From assembly GCF_009727055.1 (NCBI RefSeq), contig NC_052357.1:9372720-9436719 (forward strand): 64,000 nt of DNA. Reading direction: 5' to 3'. The DNA is from Benincasa hispida. Taxonomy: Eukaryota > Streptophyta > Magnoliopsida > Cucurbitales > Cucurbitaceae. Below are positions 23,143-53,880 of this stretch, one piece after another (the stretch's first letter is position 1; the number at the start of each line of letters is the position of its first letter). A program made the position numbers and the translations under genes. Below the pieces are notes generated by a model. It worked only from the letters and a program-made list of their open reading frames with translations, did no database searches and was not told the DNA's origin.

Positions 23143-24152
23143 TTAATTAAGAGGATTAGAGATCAGCAACATCCCAACAACGGCAGCCATGGGAAAGATG
23201 ATCACCACCGGGGCGGTGATCGGAAGAGAAGCTCCGGCATTGGTGGATAACGGCGAAGGAGCATCGTCAGCATTAGATTGTGGCGGAGCGGCGACAATGA
23301 GATCATGCGGTGACATGACTTGGACGAGGAGACGTTGGCCGTTTTTGCAGTGATCGGGAAAGCCACTGATGAAGTAAAAAGGGCCAGCCCTGTTCAGCTT
23401 TATAACGCCTTTCCCGTTATTGAAACCCAAAATTGGGTTGCTTGAATTGCAGTGATAATAATCCCACTTTTCAACCATTAGAACTGAATCATTCTTGTAT
23501 TCAAAAGCTACACATTCCAAAAACAAATCGTTAGAGAACAGTTTTCAATCCCTACAAAAACGAAAAACAAAATGGGTATTAAACTAGGCCTTTAGTTACT
23601 GACAATTCAATCTATGCATTTAGTATGCAACAATTTAGTATAATTCCTAACGTAAAATATTTCATCAAATTTAAATGTAGTTTTTATTATTTAACAGTTC
23701 AGATTCCATAGCTTAACATATTCGCCCCTAATTTGTTTATTAATTTATATATCCAAGAAGTTTCGATAAATTTCAACACTAATGTTCAAATAAAAACTAA
23801 ATGGGGACTAATTTGTACATTTAATGGACTAAATTCATGATAGTTCAGAACCATAAGTGATTCATACCAAAAAAAAAAAAAAAAGGTTTGAAATCCTCCT
23901 AAACTTAAAAATTTGACGATAATGTTAATGGTACTTACAGAGAAAATCTCCGATTTGAAATCGGTTAACGGAGGCCCAATACTCGTAGAATTCAGAGTTC
24001 TTGGGCGGAGGAAGTTGCCAACCCATCTCGTCGCCGACTTTGAACTCAAAACCGGCGACGGAGGAGACGACGGCAGCCACCATTGCTGCAATGGAAATGA
24101 TCAGCATATAATAAAGAACAGCAGTGAATGGTGGTCTGTATGTTGTCTTCAT
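23143..24152 (-). CDS. ENODL: Early nodulin-like protein (phytocyanin family)
   Basis: Two exons, 24152-23939 and 23507-23143, joined by a GTAAGT..TGTAG intron, give 192 residues. A signal peptide with a hydrophobic core (about residues 11-33) is followed by a plastocyanin-like domain (about 35-135): 'FEFKVGDEMGW', 'YWASVNRFQIGDFL', 'YYHCNSSNP', 'FYFISGFPDHCKNGQR'. C91 and C125 are the expected disulfide pair. Of the four type-1 copper positions, His is replaced by Ser (S79) and Cys by Ser (S119), so it should not bind copper, as in other early-nodulin-like proteins. An Ala/Ser/Pro-rich linker and a hydrophobic tail ending SNPLN suggest a GPI anchor at the outer plasma membrane. Family members are tied to cell-wall and carbohydrate-related roles; the exact role here is unknown. 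Both exons are open and splice consensus is good. Confidence 0.92.
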
Positions 24153-24238
24153 TCCGATTGAAGGGGATGAGAAATTGGGTGTTGATTTTAATGAGAGATT
24201 TGCTTTAGAATTTGGAAATGATGGAGTGTGTTTATTTT

Positions 24239-24247
24239 ATTTATATA
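24239..24247 (-). promoter_or_regulatory. TATA box of the ENODL gene
   Basis: TATATAAAT on the minus strand, about 90 bases before the ATG at 24152, which leaves room for a short 5' UTR. There is no competing TATA-like motif closer to the start. Confidence 0.6.
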
Positions 24248-24259
24248 ATGAAAAGAATA

Positions 24260-27200
24260 GTGGAGATTGAGAGAGTGGGCGGTGGTTTGAAACTTCGAAG
24301 TTTAAACAGGAAACGTGGGCAGTTAATTTTGGTGAAACATCGGGTCGTTTCGGACTTCGGAGAATGGCGGCTGATCACTGCAAGCTTTTGGGTTGGGCAT
24401 TGGCCCCATAGAACAGGAAGTCACGGCCCAAAAAGTCTCTCTTGAATTATAGCAAAATGCATGAACTTTTTTTTTAATTTTAAAGTATCCTCATCGTTCT
24501 TTTAAATTATAGTGTAATTAATTTAATATCTTTATTAATAGCACCGTAATTAATTGTTCAACTATATATCTTAGCAAATTTTCAATGGATATTTTCCATA
24601 AATCTCGCCCTTCAAGAGTTTGTTATAGATTTTCGAATCAGATTTAATGTTTGTTTTGAATTTTTGAATGGTGTACTTCAACTAATTTTCAAATCTTGTT
24701 TTAAAATTTAAATTATCATATTATATTAATTGTCCTAACCGAGATTTATTTTTTTATTATACTTTCTATTAATCTTAATCAAGATTCACGAGTTTTAAAT
24801 TACTTTGAACATTATATTTATTATCCTTTTATTTCAAACATAAAATATTATAATAACACGTAACCCTAGTTTTCTTCATCCCCAATACTTTCTTGTCATG
24901 ACTTTTGAACGATTAAGGGTTTTGTTGAATGGTAAGTGGGATGAAAATAACCACTACCATGACTTTAGATTTATTGAAGTTTTTGTTGCTTCGAACACAT
25001 CTTTTTCAATTTTCATATTGTTTTTATTGATTTTATACTTTGGAGGCTTGACTTAATTGATCAAATCCACCTCTTCTTTCCACGTTGATTCCTATCGAGC
25101 CATTGTGAAAATGTAGGCTAAGCATATGTACGATGTTGGTATTAACCAGTTTGCTTGGGGTCTTAAACCCACATTCAATCAAGGATCATCAAATATTCTT
25201 TGTTTCTCTTCAGCTCATGAGATCTCCACAATTGACATCAACACCACATCATAATTGGTTAATAATTTCAATTGGCGATTTTTTGTTGAGATTTTCATAC
25301 TCCAATCTAAATCGGTTTCTTTCAGACAAATTTTTTATCAGTTTTGGGTCTAGAACAAGAAAAGTTACATAATATGTAAGTTCAAAAACCATTTAGATGA
25401 TTTGGTTATTTTTAATGGTAGTGTATTTCTTTTAAGTTTAGTGTATTTGTTGGACATAGTTTGAAGACTAGTTATTTGTAGGTCACATAAATATGCCAAA
25501 AACTTTCAAAAGATCTTTTATGACTACAAAACCCCATCGAAATGATAGTGTAACTAATTTTTTTCATTACACATTTCTTTTATCATACATCTTTATTTTC
25601 TCCTAAAATAATCATCGTTATTTTAAAATATCAAAACTAAACTTTTTTTTTTTAAAATATCATTCTATTTTTTTTGTTTTGATTTTTTTAATCTTTTTTC
25701 AACTTATTTTGTGTTTTTGCATTTTAATTTGTTAATTAGTTTGAAAAAATTATACCATCAAATATTAGATCTTTTAATTAGTTTGAAAAATTTAGAGCAA
25801 AAAAAGACAAAAGGAAATTATGGCTGTGATGATAAATTCCGAGATAGTGACGGCACATTGAACTGGTGTGATCACTAGTGGCTCGAAGGAGCAATAAATG
25901 AAACCGGTGGAGAAGGGGTTGAAGTCGAAGCAGCATTGGTGGAAGGATAGGAAGCCACATCCGACGGAGCAATGGATGAAGACATAATTCAAGTCGGAGG
26001 TGTTGTTATTGTCGATGGAGGAGCCGAGAGGTCGATGTGGTGATCAGAGAGCCTAGATGTATGTTTTAATTAAAGTGTAATTACAAAAATTTCTTAATAA
26101 ATCAATTGCAATCTCATTTGTATTGCTAGAAGTAGTTTAAACTTTTATAAATTCGTTTATTTATTATTTTAATTCATTTTATCATTTCAACAAATGAAAT
26201 ATTGATTTGCTAATTTTCCAAATGAAAAGTTAAAATCCACGATGAAAGTATGAGAAATTACTTTTCTTTTTTTGTTTTCTTTTTTTGTTTTCTTTTGAAA
26301 TAATAAAGAGATGTATAACTTAACAATCGAACAGCCCAACCTTCGCAAGCCCCACAACTTGGGAAAGCCAAACGGAAGATCAAAAGTTCACAAAAAAAAA
26401 TAAAGAGAAGTCGTGCAGAATAACCAAAATGAGACCCAATTGAAAAAATGGACATTTTTTTTAATCTTATGATTTAGAGCCCAAACATGATGTGTAGAGC
26501 TCATCCTCCCTACTTAATTTTCCAATTTTGCCCCTTCCTAAAAATCTCCCCAAGATCAACTTTCAATCAAGGATGACATCTATTAAGGATGAATATATCT
26601 CCCATAATTTAAGCAATTTTCAGATTTTTTTTTTTAAAAAAAAGAAAAGTACAATATTGGATATAGTATATTTTCCTCCCTCCTATATTTTTCTATTATA
26701 TATTTCCAATTCATCACATATTCTCAAATCTGATCTAATATTTTATTTATTATTATTTTTTTATGAAATTCAATTTTAGAACTTTTAAACGTGTAACAAA
26801 CCACTATAAAATGGGTTCTAGTTACGAGTATGAACATTGGTGTATAATTAATGTGAATTTAGGTAGGGAATTGATATTTGAATTGCATTGCATATAGAGA
26901 AGGATTGATTTGGGATGTGCAATAGCGTTGAATCACATTCGGACGTAATCTGTTTCTTTGTCGCTATCAACCTTTACTGTTGACGCACCCTCCAATTTGG
27001 GAGATAATTCCAAGAATAAAGTAATTAGCGGGTTCAAGACAAAAGTTCCCTCTACTAAACAAGGTATTTAGGATGCATATGTATGCTTGATTATCACATT
27101 GGGCTATGTTGTTTACCTCTAACCCCCTCTATTTTGGAAGATAGTATATTTTCATGACTCAACAAAGATTTTAGTAGTTAAGTTCAAAGTACTTGTGTGG

Positions 27201-27942
27201 CAGATTCAATCTAAGGTTACAACACTATTCTTAAAAATAATACAAAGTATTCCTTTTTCTCAAAAAAAAAAAAAAAAAAAATGGTAGATTGTATTTGTAT
27301 GACTTCTCTTTTTAGTACATTACACTTATTATTGTGTTTAGATTTGTCTAGGCACATATATGGTGTATTAAGTGTTACTTTCTTTTATTCATGCTTTCTC
27401 TTTTTAACGTCATATAGTTTGTTCACATACAATTTAGTACTATGATTATATCTTATTTATACATAATATTTGTCTACTTTATTTGAATTTATCTAGGTAT
27501 ATATATAGTGTATTCAGTGGTGTACGCAATACTTTCTTGTTTTTGTGAAGCTTCGACCTAAATTCTTCTATTTCTTAGAGTTCATACAATTTTGTGGGTG
27601 ATTTTAACTATTTTTATCAAAGCTATCACCTCATAAGGCATTCAAATTGAGGAGATGTACTTTGTTTTTCCTTTTTTGTTTTGTTTGTTCTTTTGTGTTT
27701 TTTTTTTTTTTTTTTAGTTAGTTGGGATTTTGGTCACACATAAATCTTTACATCTTTTAGTTTGAATTTGAAATTTTGTTTTAACTATTTTTAGTTTGGA
27801 TTTATTTAAATAGGTTGCTAGGAGTAATTTAGACCATTTGTAAATATTAATTAATTAATCGATTAATTATTTGGCCATATATCTAATAAAGAAATTGAAT
27901 GGCCATCTTTCAAAATGACTCTAAATTTGGCCATTCTTACTG
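24260..27942. other. AT-rich intergenic DNA
   Basis: No gene, RNA or element border could be supported. Short open stretches (25133-25372, 26528-26779, 25992-25778 on minus) lack domains and codon bias. Poly-A/T runs are at 25645-25656, 26392-26402, 27262-27281 and 27699-27716. This is the probable promoter side of ENODL and the downstream side of FTSHI2. Confidence 0.5.
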
Positions 27943-28479
27943 TCAACCCATAAATAAATAAATAAAAATTGACACTGCATGATGGGCCAGATTATGGGCC
28001 ACTCTATTACAACATCTAGGAACAAATTTTAGCACCTTGACATTCAGACTGGAACACAAGGAGACTAAAATTTCAGCATAGATCACACCATAAGGAGAAC
28101 AAAGAAAATTCATTGAATGGAACCTCTTCATCCCAACCTCTGCATCAGATTCAACCCACATATCAGCACACCCCAAGTTGTCGGCCAGCTACAACCCAGC
28201 CAACAAAATCGAGATCTCCCTTGCCTTAGCATTCAAACAACCCGAACGGAACAGAGCATGGGTTGCGACCCACCTCCCCATCCTTGTCTCTGATCGCAGC
28301 ACCCAGCTCAATTCCTTCCCAATTCCTTCCCAATTCATATGACAAGCCACATAGACGTTTAATTTAACCTCCCCACGCCGGCAGGAACCACCTCTAATCC
28401 GAAGTCCGGTTGCCAGTTTGCCTTCCAGCAACCATACCCGACAACCATCTTTAGCCACAGTCAATTTGATCAGCAACAT
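27943..28479 (-). pseudogene. RNase H-like domain remnant (non-LTR retroelement type)
   Basis: On the minus strand one frame runs 28479-27943 with a single TAG at about 28190. It reads like the RNase H-like domain found at the C-terminus of plant LINE-type elements and related orphan genes: 'EVKLNVYVACHMN', 'NAKAREISILLAGL', the acidic 'WVESDAEV', and the terminal 'VPRCCNRVAHNLAHHAVS'. The usual first catalytic Asp in 'KLNVDAA' appears as Tyr ('KLNVYVA'). No reverse transcriptase precedes it within reach, so this is a fragment. Confidence 0.7.
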
Positions 28480-29560
28480 ATTTGAGAAATTGCTCTTACC
28501 TAAACTCTTGATAGTAGAACTTGTAAAGATAGTAGAAAACTAGTCCTATTCTACACTAGGTGAACTAGCATAAATTGTGTCAATTTTTTCCTCAGTTTGA
28601 TCTAATTATCATTCTGGTTACTTGTAACTATTAGGTTGATTTGCCTATTCTTTCAATCTCAATGAGGATGGCCATGAGTGATGTAGTGAAACAATTGGTA
28701 ACCCACTAATAATTTTGTTTAGAACTGTACACAAAAAAGAAATTAAAAAATAAACTTCCATAGAGTTTAGAAATTGTGACAGTACAACCCAAGTCTTGAG
28801 GTCTTTATTGATCACGTCTGAGAACTCGAGCCACAGAAAAACTGATGGAAGACCCTCACCGACAATGTCAATGATTTGAGCATCTAAGCTAATAATTATG
28901 CCTTTCATAAGGAGAAAATTCAATTGCGTACCCATTATTTGTTGAAATTACAGAACAAAGAACATAATGTGAATGTACAAGCATAAAATTATTTTTAAGT
29001 CAACTTGGTTAAGCTGTTGTGATGGCTAAGCTGGTCGACTCCAATAGGGGGTACATGTAAAAGGGCACTAGAGATGAATATAAAGGTATAGATATCAAAA
29101 TCTTTAAATAACGTACAAGTACTGAAATTATAATCTAACCACCAAAAATTTCACGCGAGAAACTCAACTTATTACAAAGTAACACTAATTATCAGAGTAA
29201 GAAAAAAGGCATCTAAAACTTAGGAATAGTTACATGAAATGATAGACTATGAATGGTGAAGAAAACCTGTGTAAACATAGCCAACTCCGAAACCACATAT
29301 ACCAAATGGGATAAAATTGAAAAGGAACTAACAAATACTCACCTTTCTACTGTCCAACCAATCGACCAGCTTCACGTCTCCACTGTCTAATTCATCACTG
29401 GGAAATGACCGGTAGAACCAGTCTCCAGTAGGAAAATATATGTTCCTTCTCCAGCTCAGGCAATGACTTTTGCTATCACAGTACCACTGCTAGAAATTTG
29501 TGAAACCGTGATCTCAAAACTTTAGAACAGAGTTATAGCAATAGTTTTGGAGGTCCATGT
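28480..29560 (-). other. FTSHI2 3' flank / possible 3' UTR with intron
   Basis: Downstream of the FTSHI2 stop. The minus strand has a strong donor AAAG|GTGAGTATTTG at 29342 and an acceptor TTTACACAG near 29270, which could mark an intron in the 3' UTR. A minus-strand open stretch (28935-28645) is unrecognised. No polyadenylation site could be fixed. Confidence 0.35.
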
Positions 29561-47767
<18,207 letters not shown>

Positions 47768-48114
47768 CGATTGCGTTCCAGCCAGGGAAATCGATGGAAG
47801 TGAAAACCTAAGAGAATGCTACATTGTTGGAAGAGAAGGGCGGGAAGGAAATGGAATTGAGGTTGCTCCGATACGTTCCTTGCCGATTGCTCTGGTCTGA
47901 ATATTAGAGGAGATAATTTGCCAAAATGACGAGTAAAAACTTATCTGCGATCAACATTTTACTCTTTTCACATTCACATATCACTCTTACCCTCTATTTT
48001 ATAACGCCATCTAATTCAGATTAACACTATCTAATTTAGATTAACACATTAATTATTGATACACATCCATTTCATAGATAGATCAAATACTCTCACCCAT
48101 TAGACGAGCGCGAT
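47768..48114 (-). other. FTSHI2 5' flank
   Basis: The 350 bases upstream of the FTSHI2 ATG. No clear TATA box; the first 130 bases are moderately GC-rich, as in many broadly expressed plant genes, then AT-rich. The transcription start cannot be fixed from sequence. Confidence 0.4.
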
Positions 48115-48960
48115 CTTTCACATGTTCCTCACTTTTTCTCACTACGCAATCATTTTTCTCAATTTTCTTTTATCATCTTCGATCATTCTCCCTTCGTCTC
48201 AACAACTTTTCCACCAATTTTGTTTTATCTTCATAGTATGTTACTCTTATTCTTGAATAAACAATGATTTTTGTTGTTGGTTGAATGCTTAGCCCTAACA
48301 AAAGGAATTTGTATGTAGATGTAGTAGCTTGTGTGTTTGAAAGAATCTAAATGCAATCACTGAGAGTACTCTCTTTCACTAAACATAACCAAGCAGTCTT
48401 TCACATTCTCCTCACTTTTTCTCATCATGCAATCGTTATTCTCAATTTTCTCTCGTCGTCTTTGATCATTCTCTGTTCGTTTCGACACCTTTTCCACCAA
48501 TCTTGTTTTATCTTTATGGTATGCTACTCTTATGCTTGAATGCATGATGGCTTCGTTGTTATTTAAATGCTTAGCCATAACAAAAAGAATTTGTATGTAG
48601 ATGTAGTAGCATATATGTCTGAAAGAATCTAAAAGTAGTCATCGAGTACGAGCGCGCTCTTTCACTTACCATAACCGAACAGTCTTTCATATTCTCCTAA
48701 CTTTTTCTCATTATGCGATCGTTTTTCTCAGTTTTCTTTCATTGTCTTCGATCATTCTCCATTTGTTTCGACACCTTTTCCACTAATTTTGTTTTTATCT
48801 TTATGGTATGTTACTCTTATCCTTGAATAAATGATGATTTTTCTTGTTAGTTGAATGCTTAGCCCTAACAAAAAGAATTTGTATGTAGATGTAGTAGCTT
48901 GTGTGTTTGAAAGAATATAGATGTAGTCATTGAATATAGGCGTAGGGATCTTGAGGACAG
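48115..48960. repeat. Three-copy tandem repeat, period about 285 bp
   Basis: The phrase CTTTCA(C/T)ATTCTCCT and the block CTTTTTCTCA..GCAATC..CAATTTTCT recur at 48115, 48398 and 48684 (spacings 283 and 286). Each unit ends with 'GCTTAGCCCTAACAAAAGAATTTGTATGTAGATGTAGTAGC'-type sequence (given here as two joined key blocks, GCTTAGCC and TGTATGTAGATGTAGTAGC). Copies are roughly 80-88% alike. Open stretches inside are not conserved between units, so it is not coding. Confidence 0.85.
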
Positions 48961-49110
48961 GGGTAGAGATCATTTAATACATGGGTAACGATCATTGAGT
49001 ACAAGAGTAAGGATCGTTGAATACACGGGTAATGGTCGTTGAGTATAGGGGTAGGGATCGTTGAGTATGTGGATAACAATCGTTAGATTTAAGGTTTGCA
49101 ATTGTTGAGT
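48925..49110. repeat. Degenerate ~26-bp minisatellite, GATCGTTGAGTA type
   Basis: Units such as GGATCGTTGAATACACGGGT and GGTCGTTGAGTATAGGGGT recur about six times directly after the 285-bp repeats. The core is GATC(G/A)TTGA(G/A)TA. Confidence 0.75.
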
Positions 49111-49285
49111 ATAAAGCCAATAATCATGCAATATATACTCGATGATCGCTCACCTTTTGCTTAGTGATCATGCAACATATATTGGATGATTCGACACCTT
49201 TTGTTCAGTGATCACACAATTTGTATTAAATGATCGTTCACCTTTTGTTTAGTGATCGCGCACCTTATTTTCGACGATCGCTTAC
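49110..49285. repeat. Degenerate ~48-bp tandem repeat, GATCGCTCACCTTTTG type
   Basis: About three to four units combine 'GATCGCTCACCTTTTGCTTA' with 'GTGATCATGCAACATATAT'. It joins the previous array without a gap and shares its GATCG core. Confidence 0.7.
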
Positions 49286-49468
49286 CCCTTACGCAACTAT
49301 ATGTTTGTGGTTACTGATTGTTTGACTATACATGTTTGCCAGATTGCTACGATGGCCTATTCAATCCTTGTTAAGAAATACTTCCCCACTACCATGTTTT
49401 GCTTGGGCCACATTGGCACAATGAATGCCCCTAATTAAGAAGAAGCTGACCTAAGAACAGATGGAAAT

Positions 49469-52152
49469 GTTTAAGAAAACATGCTTTGGTCCATTTCAGG
49501 ATGTGAACTTTGTATTTAATGGGTAGTTGTTCCATCATTTTTTGTTAAAGGAGATCAGAGATGAGAATCCATATGTCATAAATTTCAACATCCTAGGGAA
49601 GAAGGTAACATTCACCCAAGATGATTTTAATTTGAACACTGGGTTGTGGTTGACCGAGGAAAGCTGAAAGGGATACCAGCAAGGAAAGGATATGACACCT
49701 CATGTTTGGACTGAAAGGTCTAAAAAAGAAGGGAAAACTATGCAAGGATTTTGAGACTGCATTTGTAAGATTCAACTTTACGAATGACGAAGATGCCATG
49801 AAAGTGGCATTGTCATTGTACATCGAAATTGTGTTGATGGGAAAAGATGAGAAAACTTAGTTCGATATAAATGTATTTAGGATCGTTGATGAAAACAAAA
49901 TCTTTAGATATTATGACTGGTCGTCTGACATATATGAATGAACATTGGAAAGTCTTAAGAGTTCATTGCACGGGAAGAAGAAGGTGCATAAATTGAAGAG
50001 GTGGACAAATCCTAAGCATGTCTTATATTACACTATCAAAGGGTTTGCACATACATTCCAGGTATGTACTTTTCCAATTTATTTGAAATAAACGGAGTTA
50101 TGAGATACGTCTAACATTGTTTCTCAATTTTATATAGGTATAGGCTTACAAGATATTTTCCACATTTAGTAAGTTCATAGGAATCAAAGTCAGCAAGAAT
50201 GCAATATCACATATCCTTAGGTGGATTATGCTCGAGCTCCATCTTAGATTATGTTGGAGAGGAATATCTTCCAACCCAAAAAAAAGTAAGTAATAATTAC
50301 TTCTTGTAGGATTGAACAATCAGTTGTGATAAGTGAATCATCGTGTACCATTATTTACTCGAACACGTTGATTATCTGTATTTGACTTGTTGTTTTTGTT
50401 TATATACAGATTATTATTATGTCGAGACTTGTATTGACAGTAGAAGAGATGAGATACAAGGAGGATTGACTAAGAGGGATTGATCTAATACAAAATTGAC
50501 CAAGGAAGAAGAATTGATGAGGCTATCGATGAGTAGGCTCAAGATGAGAGGGATGATGACATTGTCCTCACTAATCAATAAACTAGGTCCCTTTATCAAC
50601 CTAAATTAGAGCATCAAGCAACATCCGAGGGGCATAATGAGGTCCCCAAGAAATATACTCACGAGCATGAACCTCTTCAATTAGAACAGCCTATGATACA
50701 ACCCAAGTCACATAGTACAAAATGGACCAAACGACAAAAGGGTCTGAAAAAGAAGCAACCTGAATTTGTAGAGGAGTATACCAAAGCTTCACGAAGACAC
50801 AATAGGAGGAAGTCCTACAAGGTTGTTAGGGAAGAATTGACAAAAGTTCGCCAGGATTTGGTGAATTTGATGAGCATGGTTCATCATATGTGTGAACAAC
50901 TCAATCAGCAACATGAACGCTTCAATCAACAACTTAATGAAATAAAGTTGCGTGTCCAACATCTTAATGAGGTATGTAATTTGTCTTTATCTAAGCAATC
51001 ATGTATTTTATATTTTTTGTTTCATTGGATTAGTTGAGCGATTGTGTGGATTATCTTAAGCAATTACATACCATGTTCGACTGTCTTTGATTTGTATTTA
51101 AAATTTGTTGCTTCATTTACATTACAGGGTATGGCTAGTCATGGACCGACCCCATATGGTTGGTCATGGACCGACCCCTCGTGATGAAGGGGATGATAAT
51201 AATGATACCCACCATGAGCAATCTAAAGTTTAGATGAGGTTGGTGAATGACAGTGATATTGTTGAAGAAGGTATGGAAGTTGGGGTGGAATCACATGAAT
51301 CAATTGAGCCTCAAAAGGCGGTCATGAAGGGTATTATTGTGGTCACCAACCCTTCATATGAGCCAACAGTCGAGGAACAAGCACAATTCCACCCTCTAGT
51401 GAACCCAACCATCGAGGAACAACAACACGTCTACTATGTAGTTAATGAACAACCACAACTGGACCCAATAGCCAAGGCACATCTCATGTAGTTAAAGAAC
51501 AACCAATTAAACAACCTTCCAGTTTGAGGAGCCACTTTGATCTGAAGGCTCTAGATGAAGTACAAGTTGAGGCAGAGGCGAACACTATAGTTGAGGATAA
51601 TACTGAATACCAGATACAATTAATAATATGCACACAATCATTGTATCATTATGGTTATCATTCTCAAAGTTTTTATAGTCACTGATTCACACTTTAAATA
51701 CAGACTAAAATCAAACGCCCTGAGCATTGTATAAGGAAAAACCCAACAAAGTTCTCATTTAAAGAGGTGAAAAAGACAAAAACATCTTCGATTAACAAGG
51801 AAGTAACAGATGGGGAAGGGGAGCCTAAAATAACTTAAAATCAACATAAAGAAGCTCAACCATATTCTGAGAACATGAACCGGCTTAGAGGACCTGATTC
51901 AACTGCAAAGGAACTAAAACTGACAATAGAGATTGTAAACCATAATCAATTATTCTATGTTCCGAAATTTCCCAAATAAAGATGGTTTGATCCTATGACC
52001 CTTACTTCACAGTGGACGAGACTTTATAGAAGGTGTACAAGAAATGGGAATGGTCTTCGAAAACGAATGACAAACAACTAACATTGGTGTACACGTTCCA
52101 GCTGAAGAAATTCTTCAAGACATTGCAGAAGAACACATGGGTCATTGGTGAT
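49469..52152 (+). pseudogene. Decayed DUF1985 / Ulp1-type gene (MULE-associated family)
   Basis: Exon-like piece 1 (49469-50059) reads as DUF1985: 'MEMFKKTCFGPFQDVNFVFN', a TAG where Gln is expected, 'LFHHFLLKEIRDENP', 'LGKKVTFTQDDFN'. After a frame change come 'AMKVALSLYIEIVLMGKDEK', TAG, 'FRIVDENKIFRYYDWSSD' and 'LKSSLHGKKKVHKLKRW'. A GTATGT..TATAG intron leads to 'AYKIFSTFSKFIG' with TAG for Trp. Charged, coiled-coil-like middle parts follow (50693-51037, 51234-51491). Near 52090-52150 'LKKFFKTLQKNTWVIGD' before a GTGAGT donor resembles the start of a Ulp1 cysteine-protease domain; the catalytic part is missing, cut by the LTR fragment after 52240. Such genes are often carried by Mutator-like elements; I could not find terminal inverted repeats. 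Confidence 0.55.
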
Positions 52153-52239
52153 GTGAGTCCCTTTATGTTGTGTTCATTTCTTTGTTCATTTTCTTCTTTA
52201 TCACTTGAACAGTATGTGGTAAACATACAAGTGGTTCAT

Positions 52240-53880
52240 ATTTAAGTTATAACCTAAAAAGTCTGCAGTAAATGGATAAGGTTGGATGTCTTATCCTAGT
52301 AACACTGTAGATATGGTCCACTTTGTAATTGTTACATGAGTTGTAAATGTTACAGGCAATATGAGCCATATTATTCATGTGGAGACATGTGAGTAGGAGT
52401 ACCCTATATAAAGAGTGTATACAAGACCGGACTACAAAATGATTGGTTTCTCTTTATAAATTGTTACTTAAAGAAACCAACATTTCACTAGGATGACCAT
52501 AAGTAACTTGACCTTAATCTTGAGTGAGTTGTGAACTCCTATCTATGAAGGCAATCATTTGCTCTGTATGTATGAGAATGGTCAAGTTACTGACTCAACA
52601 GGCCTACCATTTTGGGTATTTATCCGAGTAGGGAGTTGAGAACACATCTACATAAAAAGAAATTCGCTCCTTCTAGATCATAGGGAAAGTAGATAAATTG
52701 CTCTCTTAACAACTAATTTCGAGTCTTGAACAATTAGGCCTCAACCTCTCACTGGCCGAAAGGTGTTAATTTATAGTTAATTTATAAACTATTTGTTCAT
52801 TAGAGAAATCAGTGGTACTTAAAGAGTATAACTACAGGGATAAAATGATATTTTGATCCAGGTGTAGTTATGTGCAATTTGTGAAGAGTCGACTCACTGT
52901 TGATTGATTATATCCATGGACACAAAAATATATAGACAATGTGAATAGTGCAGCTACTAGTCTTTAGTGGAGTGCTTGGTAGTTAATGAGTTTAATTAAT
53001 TAATTTAATTGATTTTGGATATGATTTAAAATTAATTTATGAGAGAATTAAATATTTGAAAGAGTTCAAATATCAATTTAATATGAATTGGATCCATATT
53101 AAACTATAGGTTAAAAATCGATGTGTATTTGATGCACATTAAAACTATATGTTAGAATATGATTCAAGTGTAGGCTAAATTAAATATTTGATATTTAATT
53201 TAGTAATTAATTAGTTAACAGCTTAATTTAGTTAAATTAATCGAATTAAAACTATAGGTTATGTGAGATATGTTTCATATAAATATGATTTAAATGAAAT
53301 CATTAATTAAATTAGATTTAATGAATTATTAATTTAATTAACTATTTTAATTAATTAAATTAGATAACTCATACATAGGGGAGTTATCTGAAACGTGGAC
53401 TCTTCCACGTTCCATCTTTCTCTCTCTCCATTTGGTTAAGAAACTTTCAAAATGTAAGTTTTGCAGGATGTTGCAATTGGATACATAATTGTTATGTAAT
53501 CAATTCTCTCAAAAACTCTCCCATCCTTTCCTCAATTAATTTCTGGTTCTCACAAATCACAGCTCATAAATTCTCAAAGAATAGAGAGGTAGCCTTGTTG
53601 GTAGTGTTCTTGATTTCAATCCAGTTGGAGAACTGGGAATTTCAATCAATTCTAGAAAAGTAAGTACTATTTCATTTTTCTCTGTAGAATTATTCAATTG
53701 TCTGCTTAACCTAGATTAATTTTACAACAGGTTTTTTTTTTTTTTTTTGCCTCTATAACTTTTCTGGCTTTTTCCTAGTGTACTGGTATTTCACGTTCCC
53801 TAAATTAATTTCGAGTATGCTCCTATAATCTTTCATTACGTCAAGGCTTTCATCCCTACAGTGGACACATATAGGGATCT
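52240..53880 (+). repeat. Copia-type long LTR fragment
   Basis: Aligns with 56810-57500 of the LTR at 56574-58639: shared blocks include 'ATTCATGTGGAGACAT', 'ACTAGGATGACCATA' and 'ATGGACACAAAAATATAT'. Its 5' terminal ~240 bases are missing, and no primer site follows, so it is a truncated relative. The right end is approximate. A poly-T run lies at 53731-53748. Confidence 0.65.

Noticed and set aside
23143..24152. Copper-binding uclacyanin or stellacyanin
   Set aside because: Two of four copper ligands are Ser, so the early-nodulin-like group fits better.
28645..28935. Minus-strand reading frame of 96 codons as a separate small gene
   Set aside because: No recognised domain or conservation signal, and it may be FTSHI2 3' flank. 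Kept only as unassigned.
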